Source: Sinobacterium norvegicum (GTDB taxonomy: Bacteria; Pseudomonadota; Gammaproteobacteria; Pseudomonadales; Sinobacteriaceae). From it: a stretch of 64,000 nucleotides of DNA. Below the pieces are notes generated by a model. The model was not told the DNA's origin, did not search any database, and saw only the letters and a program-made list of their open reading frames with translations. The position numbers and the translations under genes were made by a program. Location: NCBI RefSeq assembly GCF_923077115.1, contig NZ_CAKLPX010000002.1, forward strand, positions 124,001 to 188,000. The letters are read 5' to 3'. Positions 57,111-64,000 of the stretch are shown in pieces (within the stretch, counting starts at the first letter, position 1; every line of letters begins with the position of its first letter).

Positions 57111-59027
57111 ATGATACGACTGATAGATATTAGCTTATTGCGGGGCGGACGCCCACTGCTAAGCGATGCCAATTTAACCATCCATCCTGGACGTAGAGTC
57201 GGGCTTATCGGCGCCAATGGCACCGGTAAAACGTCGCTGTTCAAACTGCTGCAGGGTGAATTGGAACTCGACGGCGGCGATTTACAAATCAACCCCCAAT
57301 GGCGAATAGCGCATATGGCGCAAGAGGTGTCGGCTTCTGACCGCCGAGCGATTGATTATGTGCTCGATGGCGACACCGAACTTCGTCAATTGCAGTGTGA
57401 TATTGAACTCGCACAAGCCGCTGAAGACCACCTCAAACATGCCTCTCTGTTAGAGCAGCTCGATGCCATCGACGGCTTTAATGCCGAGGTGCGGGGCCGG
57501 CGTTTGCTGCACGGGTTGGGCTTTGCCGATGGTGAGGTTGAGCGCCTGGTCACTGACTTCTCAGGTGGTTGGCGGATACGATTAAATCTTGCCCGAGCAT
57601 TGATGTGTCCCTCTGATCTGCTATTACTCGATGAGCCTACCAACCACTTGGATCTTGACGCCTGTTTTTGGCTTGAGGCTTGGTTGAAACGCTATCAGGG
57701 CACCCTGCTGCTTATCTCCCACGACCGCGACTTCCTCGATAGTGTGGTGGATGAAATTGCCTCGTTAGAGCAACAGCAGCTGCAGCTTTATAAAGGGCAC
57801 TACTCAGCCTATGAGCGACAGCGTGCTGAGCGTATGGCGCTGCAGCAGGCGGCGTTCGAGAAGCAACAGCGCCGAGTGGGCGAAATACAAGATTTTGTCC
57901 GCCGGTTTCGCGCCAAGGCAACGAAGGCAAAGCAGGCTCAAAGTCGATTGAAAGAGCTGGAGCGGATGGAGCTGATAGCTCCTGCGCATGCGGATTCACC
58001 GTTTAAGTTTCATTTCCTCAACAGCGATAAAAGCTCTGACCCATTGCTGGGGCTAACCGATGCTAAATTAGGTTATGGTGAGCGTGTCGTTGTTGAAACT
58101 GAGAGTGTTCGTATTCACCCAGGCTCGCGTATCGGCCTGCTCGGCGCCAATGGTGCGGGTAAGTCGACGCTGCTGAAAAGTTTGGTGAATGACCTCGCTC
58201 TTGTTGATGGCGAGCGTATTTGTGGTGAGCATTTACAGATAGGCTATTTTGCTCAGCATCAGTTAGAAGCACTGGATATGTCGGCCAGTCCGCTGCTGCA
58301 CTTACAGCGACTGACGCCGACGACCAGTGAACAAGAGATTCGTAACTTCCTCGGTGGTTTTAATTTTCACGGCGAGGACGCAACGGGCAGTATTGTTAAT
58401 TTTTCCGGTGGTGAAAAGGCGCGTTTAGCCTTGGCAATTGTCGCCTGGGGTAAGCCTAATCTATTGATTCTCGATGAGCCGACCAACCATTTAGATCTTG
58501 AAATGTGTCATGCGTTAACCGTGGCTATCCAGCAATTTGAAGGCGCTGTGGTTGTGGTTTCTCACGACCGGCACCTCCTAAAGAATAGTGTTGAGCAGTT
58601 TTGGTTGCTCAGTGCTGGCACGGTCGAGGAATTTGATGGCTCCCTTGATGACTACCATCATTTACTGCAGCAGCTGAAGCAGCAACAGGCGATACAAAAC
58701 AGTGCTCAGGCTGCGACTGCTGACAGTAAGGTGCTGGATAAGAAAGCCCAGCGTCAGTATGAGGCTGAGCTGCGTAAACAGTTGGCACCCTTGAAGAAAC
58801 GTTGCCAAAAACTCGAGCAAGAATTAGAGAAAGTGTCATTGCAGCTGGCGACAGTTGAGCAGGCATTGGCAGATGTCGCGATCTACGAGGATGACAACAA
58901 AGCGCGATTGCAGACGCAGCTGCTAAAGCAGGCAGAGTTGACCCAGTCGACGGAAGACATCGAGTCTCAGTGGATGATTGCTCAGGAAGAGTTAGAGCAA
59001 AAAGAATTGTTATTAAGGCAGCAATAG
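57111..59027 (+). CDS. yheS: ABC-F ATPase (YheS type)
   Basis: 638 residues with two ABC domains and no membrane segments. Walker A motifs are GANGTGKT (34-41) and GANGAGKS (about 347). The signatures are DFSGGWRIRLNLARAL and NFSGGEKARLALAIV, and Walker B sites LLLLDEPTNHLD and LLILDEPTNHLD. The linker is KQQRRVGEIQDFVRRFRAKATK and the C-terminus is coiled coil. It matches YheS, a ribosome-associated translation factor family. Confidence 0.94.
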   Translation: MIRLIDISLLRGGRPLLSDANLTIHPGRRVGLIGANGTGKTSLFKLLQGELELDGGDLQINPQWRIAHMAQEVSASDRRAIDYVLDGDTELRQLQCDIELAQAAEDHLKHASLLEQLDAIDGFNAEVRGRRLLHGLGFADGEVERLVTDFSGGWRIRLNLARALMCPSDLLLLDEPTNHLDLDACFWLEAWLKRYQGTLLLISHDRDFLDSVVDEIASLEQQQLQLYKGHYSAYERQRAERMALQQAAFEKQQRRVGEIQDFVRRFRAKATKAKQAQSRLKELERMELIAPAHADSPFKFHFLNSDKSSDPLLGLTDAKLGYGERVVVETESVRIHPGSRIGLLGANGAGKSTLLKSLVNDLALVDGERICGEHLQIGYFAQHQLEALDMSASPLLHLQRLTPTTSEQEIRNFLGGFNFHGEDATGSIVNFSGGEKARLALAIVAWGKPNLLILDEPTNHLDLEMCHALTVAIQQFEGAVVVVSHDRHLLKNSVEQFWLLSAGTVEEFDGSLDDYHHLLQQLKQQQAIQNSAQAATADSKVLDKKAQRQYEAELRKQLAPLKKRCQKLEQELEKVSLQLATVEQALADVAIYEDDNKARLQTQLLKQAELTQSTEDIESQWMIAQEELEQKELLLRQQ

Positions 59028-59140
59028 ACTGATAGATAAACAGAAAAACTATCGCCGTAAAAAGCTGTGGAAATCCCTTATTGTTTGCTAGTGGCGACTC
59101 GCTTAACCTAGCTGCATTACCCAATGAATGGTGTGAAAAA

Positions 59141-59671
59141 ATGGCATTTGAATCTTGCCCAGAGTGCAATACAGAAAAACATCAACTCGTGAAGTGTCCA
59201 CAGTGTGGCTTCCAGAGGAACCCACACAAGGGGCCTATTGTTGTTGATGTCCAGCCTCAGCGCGAGCATGTCAGCCGTCAGCGTGACAACGATAGTCAGC
59301 ATCGCCAGCGTGATACGGATGGCCAGCCGCGCCAGCGTCGTAGCCAGCATGGTTTGCGTAATGATCATAGACGAGACGATCGTCAACAGCCGCACCCCAA
59401 TAGCTATGAATACCAAGCACAAGAACCCAAAAGTCAGCAGCCACGTCAGCACAATGGCAATGCGATGAACAATCGTCGGCGCCAGAGCAGCCACTCCAGT
59501 GGTATGCAGCAGCCGCGACACAATCAGTTTGGTCAGCCTATTGGTGGCACTATGCAGTCTTCTGGTAGCGACCAGTTAAGAGAGCCGCGCAAACCTGCCA
59601 AAGCTGCTGTTATTACTTATAAACGTAAGCCACGAATTATTCGTACCGAAGGCGATTCGCCGCAGCCATAG
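59141..59671 (+). CDS. N-terminal zinc ribbon with Gln/Arg/His-rich disordered tail
   Basis: 176 residues from ATG 59141. The first 40 residues hold two CxxC pairs (SCPECNTEKHQLVKCPQCGFQ), a zinc ribbon similar to those of small RNA/DNA-associated proteins. About 120 residues of Arg/Gln/His/Asn/Ser follow (HRQRDTDGQPRQRRSQH and similar), ending ITYKRKPRIIRTEGDSPQP. The composition suggests nucleic-acid binding without a fixed fold. I recognise no family. The start is chosen to begin just before the ribbon; a longer frame to 59081 is possible. Confidence 0.6.
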   Translation: MAFESCPECNTEKHQLVKCPQCGFQRNPHKGPIVVDVQPQREHVSRQRDNDSQHRQRDTDGQPRQRRSQHGLRNDHRRDDRQQPHPNSYEYQAQEPKSQQPRQHNGNAMNNRRRQSSHSSGMQQPRHNQFGQPIGGTMQSSGSDQLREPRKPAKAAVITYKRKPRIIRTEGDSPQP

Positions 59672-59686
59672 CGCTGTCTTTGTGGA

Positions 59687-59702
59687 GCCTGCCTCTGCAG
59701 GC
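59687..59702. repeat. REP-like intergenic hairpin, copy 2
   Basis: GCCTGC (59687-59692), CTCT, GCAGGC (59697-59702), preceded by TTTGTGGA. It resembles the GTAGGAGC-type start of gammaproteobacterial REP units and shares the stem of 6197-6214. Confidence 0.5.
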
Positions 59703-59712
59703 AGCCCATTGC

Positions 59713-60648
59713 TTATTCAGATCTACCGGCAGATTGTTGTTCAATGAACCGGGCAATAATGCCCTCTTTCAGCGCCGCAGAAACGTGTTCTATCGAGGCG
59801 ATTTCTAGTTCTTCAAACAGCGCGATAATAATGGCCAGCCCCGACAGGTATAAGTGTCGTCGATCCTCTTTTAAGCCCTTATAATTGACATCATCGATAT
59901 GCTGAAAATTGGCAGTGGCATGTTGGCGAGCCTGTTTTAGCCCGTCGAAGGTAATAATTGTGCCCCAGTGGTTGTTAGCTAGTACATTCTGTACCGCATC
60001 GATGACTCCCGAGCAGCCCACGACAGCTTGCTGCCGAGTTGTAAACAGTGGTTTTACACGTTTTATCTTGGTCCTTGCTGCGACAATTGAACGGTCAAAT
60101 TTACCGACATCAATATCCGGCTGACGATAAAACTCTTGGCAGTGGCTTAGGCAGCCAATGGCAAGGCTGTATGGCTGAGGTGGTCGGCCTTGTTGGCGTT
60201 GTATCAGTTCAGTGCTGGCGCCGCCAATATCGATGACCAAGCGGTCGTCGACAGGCATTAAGTGAGTAACACCGCTGTAAATCAACTGTGCCTCATCAAT
60301 GCCGCTGATAATCTTGATGCTGGAGCCGAGAATTACCTCTGCAGGGCAGATAAAATCCTCGGAATTTTTAGCATTGCGCAGGGCGGCAGTGCCGACCGCC
60401 ATGACTGTGGTCACGTGGTATTTATCGAGGATGAGACGCAGTTCTTTTAAGCACTTCAAGCCTCGCTCAATTGCGGCAGCGGTAAGTCTTTCGCTGTCCA
60501 GGCTGAGGCCTAGCTGGGTGCGCCAGCCATTGCTGTAAACGGGGCGAAAGCTATTGTGCTCAATGTCGGCAATGAGCAGGTGAAAGCTGTTTGAGCCCAA
60601 GTCGAGGCTGGCAATAGTTTGCGAAGTCTGCATAAAATAGTTAGGCAT
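59713..60648 (-). CDS. ppx: Exopolyphosphatase / Ppx-GppA phosphatase (short form)
   Basis: 311 residues with actin-like ATPase folds: IASLDLGSNSFHLLIADI (phosphate 1), RLVIDIGGASTELIQ (phosphate 2), VGTAALRNAKNSEDF and VVGCSGVIDAVQ. The extra C-terminal HD-like domains of E. coli Ppx are absent, as in short GppA/Ppx members. It hydrolyses polyphosphate or pppGpp. It diverges from trxA, as ppx and trxA do in Pseudomonas. Confidence 0.92.
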   Translation of the reverse strand: MPNYFMQTSQTIASLDLGSNSFHLLIADIEHNSFRPVYSNGWRTQLGLSLDSERLTAAAIERGLKCLKELRLILDKYHVTTVMAVGTAALRNAKNSEDFICPAEVILGSSIKIISGIDEAQLIYSGVTHLMPVDDRLVIDIGGASTELIQRQQGRPPQPYSLAIGCLSHCQEFYRQPDIDVGKFDRSIVAARTKIKRVKPLFTTRQQAVVGCSGVIDAVQNVLANNHWGTIITFDGLKQARQHATANFQHIDDVNYKGLKEDRRHLYLSGLAIIIALFEELEIASIEHVSAALKEGIIARFIEQQSAGRSE

Positions 60649-60731
60649 TAACGAGTTTCGATAGAAAATACATGCTATCAGGAGAGCTAAATCCCCTCCA
60701 CTAGTGTTTTAGTTTATTAGCATAGAGTGTG

Positions 60732-60740
60732 TGTTACACT
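60732..60740 (+). promoter_or_regulatory. Candidate extended -10 promoter of trxA
   Basis: TG-T-TACACT at 60732-60740 fits an extended -10; there is no good -35. About 55 bp before the trxA ATG. Confidence 0.35.
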
Positions 60741-60794
60741 GTGCTTTTTGTAAACGTGCTCAATAGCACATATTAATGTTGGGAGACATTACCA

Positions 60795-61121
60795 ATGAGT
60801 GACAATGTTGTTCACGCTACCGACGCCAGCTTTGAAGCTGAAGTATTAAATGCAGATGTTCCAGTATTGGTCGATTTTTGGGCTGAGTGGTGTGGTCCAT
60901 GTAAAATGATTGCGCCAGTACTTGATGATTTGGCTGAAGAGTATGCCGGCAAGATTAAGGTTGTTAAGGTCGATGTTGATGCTAACAATGAAACGCCGAC
61001 CAAATTCGGTGTTCGTGGTATTCCGACGTTGATCATCTTCAAAGGCGGCAATGCCGACGCCACGAAGGTGGGTGCATTATCGAAGACCCAGCTTAGAGAG
61101 TTTATCGAAGGCTCGCTATAA
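60795..61121 (+). CDS. trxA: Thioredoxin 1
   Basis: 108 residues. [22 protein letters not shown] carries the active site Cys33-Gly-Pro-Cys36, and [15 protein letters not shown] the cis-proline loop. A general disulfide reductase supplying, for example, ribonucleotide reductase. The order trxA-rho matches E. coli and Pseudomonas. Confidence 0.98.
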   Translation: MSDNVVHATDASFEAEVLNADVPVLVDFWAEWCGPCKMIAPVLDDLAEEYAGKIKVVKVDVDANNETPTKFGVRGIPTLIIFKGGNADATKVGALSKTQLREFIEGSL

Positions 61122-61331
61122 AACTAATGGCTCACTCAAGGTGGGCCATAGTTAGCCCCGCTAGACGCAATTAACAATTTGCCTTATACTCAGGTAAATT
61201 AAACAATGTAACCCTTCCCAAACGCATCATTCCTCTTCGCTATATCTGCTTTCTTACAACGAGAGCGCTTTTTGCGATTGCTGGTTGTTGTCGTCCCCTC
61301 CTGAAAATATCAAGTTGAAATTCCCATTTCT

Positions 61332-62591
61332 ATGAATCTAACAGAACTAAAAACCAAACCAATTCCAGAGCTTATTGAGATTGCCAAAGAGCAAGGCTGT
61401 GAGAATATTGGTCGATCTCGCAAGCAAGATATCATCTTCGCTATACTCAAGCGTCACGCCAAAAGCGGCGAAGATATATACGGTGATGGTGTACTTGAAA
61501 TTCTGCAGGATGGTTTTGGCTTTTTGCGCTCAGCAGACAGCTCATATTTAGCCGGACCAGACGATATTTATGTCTCCCCCAGCCAGATTCGACGGTTCAA
61601 CCTGCGTACGGGTGACTCGGTTTCAGGTAAGATCAGACCACCAAAAGACGGTGAGCGTTATTTTGCGTTGCTGAAAGTCGCTGAGATCAACTACAGCACA
61701 CCAGAGCAGTCACGTAACAAGATTTTATTCGAAAACCTAACGCCGTTGTTCCCTAATCAGCGTCTCTGTTTAGAGGCTGGTAATGGTGCAACCGAAGATT
61801 TGACCGGTCGTATTATCGATTTAACAGCCCCTATCGGCAAGGGCCAGCGCGGGCTTATTGTCGCGCCGCCAAAGGCTGGTAAGACTTTGATGATGCAGCA
61901 TATTGCCCAGTCAATTATTCGTAATAACCCTGAGTGTTATGTCATTGTGCTGCTGATTGATGAGCGCCCAGAGGAAGTCACAGAGATGCAGCGCTCGGTT
62001 CGAGCCGAAGTTGTAGCCTCCACCTTTGATGAGCCACCGTCACGTCACGTGCAAGTGGCAGAGATGGTAATCGAAAAGGCCAAGCGTCTTGTTGAGCACA
62101 AGAAGGACGTCATTATTCTACTCGACTCTATTACTCGTCTTGCGCGAGCTTACAACACCATCGTACCTTCTTCAGGCAAGGTGTTGACTGGTGGTGTTGA
62201 TGCGCATGCACTTGAGCGACCAAAGCGTTTCTTCGGTGCGGCACGTAATATTGAAGAGGGCGGCAGCTTATCAATTATTGCGACGGCGCTGGTTGATACC
62301 GGCTCTAAAATGGATGAAGTTATCTACGAAGAGTTTAAGGGTACCGGTAACCAAGAGCTTCACCTCGATCGTCGTATTGCAGAGAAGCGAGTTTACCCGG
62401 CCATTAATATCCGACGTTCGGGCACTCGTCGTGAAGAGTTGCTTACCAGCGAAGAAGAGCTTCAGCGTATGTGGATTTTACGTAAGCTTCTACACTCGAT
62501 GGAGGATTTGCCAGCACTTGAGTTCATGCTTGATAGAATGAAGACAACCAAGACCAATGAAGAATTCTTCTTGTCGATGAAGGGCGGCTAG
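61332..62591 (+). CDS. rho: Transcription termination factor Rho
   Basis: 419 residues. The N-terminal RNA-binding domain begins [21 protein letters not shown], with the OSB-like [29 protein letters not shown] (primary RNA site GFGFLR). Walker A is APPKAGKT (178-185), followed by [24 protein letters not shown] and the Q/R-loop region [25 protein letters not shown]. It is the RNA-tracking termination ATPase. The 210-bp leader may hold the usual rho self-control; a terminator follows. Confidence 0.98.
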   Translation: MNLTELKTKPIPELIEIAKEQGCENIGRSRKQDIIFAILKRHAKSGEDIYGDGVLEILQDGFGFLRSADSSYLAGPDDIYVSPSQIRRFNLRTGDSVSGKIRPPKDGERYFALLKVAEINYSTPEQSRNKILFENLTPLFPNQRLCLEAGNGATEDLTGRIIDLTAPIGKGQRGLIVAPPKAGKTLMMQHIAQSIIRNNPECYVIVLLIDERPEEVTEMQRSVRAEVVASTFDEPPSRHVQVAEMVIEKAKRLVEHKKDVIILLDSITRLARAYNTIVPSSGKVLTGGVDAHALERPKRFFGAARNIEEGGSLSIIATALVDTGSKMDEVIYEEFKGTGNQELHLDRRIAEKRVYPAINIRRSGTRREELLTSEEELQRMWILRKLLHSMEDLPALEFMLDRMKTTKTNEEFFLSMKGG

Positions 62592-62616
62592 TTGTTTGCG
62601 TCCAATGTAGTGAAAA

Positions 62617-62639
62617 AGCCGCTCTTTAGCGGTTTTTTT
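62617..62639 (+). terminator. Terminator of rho
   Basis: CCGCT (62619-62623), CTTT, AGCGG (62628-62632), then T7. Confidence 0.8.
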
Positions 62640-62689
62640 GTATTTAACGAAATGCTCTACTCATTGCTCCATAACGGTTTAACTTAGCT

Positions 62690-64000
62690 ATGAAATATTC
62701 AGACCTACGTGAATTTATCGCTCAGCTGGAAAAAGAGGGCGAGTTGATAAGGATAAAAACCGAGGTTGATGCCAACCTTGAGATTACCGAAATATGTGAT
62801 CGAACCTTGAAAAAAGGTGGCCCGGCGTTACTTTTTGAAAATGTCAAAGGCCATGATATGCCGATCTTGGCGAACCTGTTTGGTACTGAAAAACGGGTTG
62901 CGATGGGTATGGGAGAGCGGGACATCGAAGCCCTGCGCGAAGTCGGTGAGTTGTTGGCGTTTCTGCGCCAACCAGAGCCACCCAAAGGCCTAAAGGATGC
63001 ATGGTCGCAAGCGCCTATCTATAAACAGGTGCTTAATATGGCGCCGAAGAAAGTGCGTAAGGCAGCCTGCCAAGAAGTGGTGCTGCGTGATGATGAGGTA
63101 GATTTAGATAGGTTGCCTATCATGACTTGTTGGCCCGGCGATGTGGGGCCGCTGATTACCTGGCCGTTGGTGATTACTCGCGGCCCCAATAAAGAGCGAC
63201 AGAATCTCGGTATTTACCGAATGCAAAAGCTGGGTAAAAATAAGTTGATTATGCGCTGGTTATCGCATCGTGGTGGTGCGCTTGATTATCGTGAGTTCCA
63301 AAAGCAGTTTCCCGGTGAGCGTTACCCTGTCTCTGTTGCGCTGGGAGCTGACCCCGCTACTATTTTGGGCGCAGTGACTCCGGTGCCAGACAATCTCTCT
63401 GAATACGGCTTTGCGGGCTTGCTGAGGGGAAGTAAAACAGAATTAGTCACCAGTGTGACTAACGACCTTGATGTGCCGGCAAGTGCAGAGATTATCCTAG
63501 AGGGCTATTTGGAGCCTGGCGAGATGGCCGATGAGGGGCCGTTTGGCGATCATACGGGTTACTATAATGAGGTCGAGAGCTTTCCCGTCTTTACTGTGAC
63601 AGCGATGACGCATCGTAAAGAGCCGATTTATCACAGTACCTATACTGGGCGCCCACCCGATGAACCGGCGATACTTGGCTTGGCGCTGAACGAGGTTTTT
63701 GTCCCCATCTTCCGTAAGCAATTCCCCGAGGTGGTCGACTTTTACCTGCCGCCTGAAGGGTGCTCATACCGTATGGCCGTGGTGACGATCAAGAAAGAGT
63801 ATCCTGGGCACGCAAAACGGGTGATGTTGGGTGTGTGGTCGTTTTTAAGGCAGTTTATGTATACCAAGTTTGTCATTGTTACCGACGATGATGTCAACGC
63901 CCGAGACTGGAATGATGTGATTTGGGCGATGACAACGCGTATGGATCCGGCAAGGGACACTGTGATGATTGAGAATACACCGATAGATTATCTCGATTTC
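62690..64000 (+). CDS. ubiD: UbiD, prenylated-FMN 4-hydroxy-3-polyprenylbenzoate decarboxylase (3' end outside window)
   Basis: From ATG 62690 the frame is open to the last base, giving 437 residues of a normal length near 490. [99 protein letters not shown] and [22 protein letters not shown] are UbiD landmarks. It decarboxylates the ubiquinone ring precursor with prenyl-FMN. The trxA-rho-ubiD order is that of Pseudomonas. Confidence 0.97.
   Translation, partial: MKYSDLREFIAQLEKEGELIRIKTEVDANLEITEICDRTLKKGGPALLFENVKGHDMPILANLFGTEKRVAMGMGERDIEALREVGELLAFLRQPEPPKGLKDAWSQAPIYKQVLNMAPKKVRKAACQEVVLRDDEVDLDRLPIMTCWPGDVGPLITWPLVITRGPNKERQNLGIYRMQKLGKNKLIMRWLSHRGGALDYREFQKQFPGERYPVSVALGADPATILGAVTPVPDNLSEYGFAGLLRGSKTELVTSVTNDLDVPASAEIILEGYLEPGEMADEGPFGDHTGYYNEVESFPVFTVTAMTHRKEPIYHSTYTGRPPDEPAILGLALNEVFVPIFRKQFPEVVDFYLPPEGCSYRMAVVTIKKEYPGHAKRVMLGVWSFLRQFMYTKFVIVTDDDVNARDWNDVIWAMTTRMDPARDTVMIENTPIDYLDF

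Overview
The window is one contiguous piece of a gammaproteobacterial chromosome of medium G+C content (about 50% by eye). Gene families and gene order resemble Pseudomonas and the marine Cellvibrionales-type relatives. Shared neighbourhoods include ubiE-ubiJ-ubiB-hisI-hisE-tatABC, maeB/rpmE/priA/argS/SPOR/hslVU, dsbB-algQ-FKBP-algP-TIGR02444-ABC-F, and ppx/trxA-rho-ubiD. The species cannot be named from the sequence. I found no rRNA, tRNA, CRISPR array, prophage or insertion sequence. Almost all of the window is ordinary core chromosome.

Layout. 0-3.3 kb: end of hemX, hemY, and a convergent rhlE-type RNA helicase. 3.3-8.4 kb is the most accessory-looking stretch: a secreted two-module protein that looks like a bacterial BPI/TULIP lipid-binding protein, a small protein with a possible Cys/His/Asp catalytic set, an orphan polyamine-binding protein, and a stand-alone ODP-type metallo-beta-lactamase-fold protein. 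8.4-17.5 kb: tex, a two-gene RND efflux system, a 61-residue zinc-ribbon protein and an acyl-CoA ligase. 17.5-26.4 kb is an envelope-rich region: three outer-membrane beta-barrel proteins, a YfbK-like von Willebrand lipoprotein, a small lipoprotein, unknown genes and a decayed chrA.

26.6-33.7 kb: moaA and the long leftward ubiE-ubiJ-ubiB-hisI-hisE-tatA-tatB-tatC run, which puts ubiquinone synthesis, histidine synthesis and twin-arginine export in one transcriptional direction, plus a DUF971 protein. 33.8-44.6 kb: maeB, a gene-poor 0.8-kb stretch, rpmE, then priA, argS, a SPOR protein and hslV-hslU (protease and unfoldase, behind a good sigma-32-type promoter), and a convergent NSS transporter. 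44.7-50.2 kb: typA/bipA, a Tim44-like membrane protein, proline iminopeptidase, dtd and a tandem universal stress protein. 50.3-59.7 kb: gshA, dsbB, an LrgA/LrgB pair, an Rsd/AlgQ anti-sigma factor, an FKBP lipoprotein, an AlgP-like Lys/Ala-rich protein with a perfect 9-bp tandem repeat, a TIGR02444 protein, an ABC-F ATPase and a zinc-ribbon/disordered protein. 59.7-64 kb: ppx, trxA, rho and the start of ubiD, which runs off the right edge.

The items most worth a second look are the TULIP-like protein at 3.3-5.1 kb, its small unknown neighbour, the chrA relic made by an in-frame-like deletion between its two homologous halves, the (GCGACTAAA)8 array in the AlgP-like gene, and the palindromic CACTTTGTG pair near 24.4 kb. 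Functions are inferred from protein motifs read by eye; no database search was possible.
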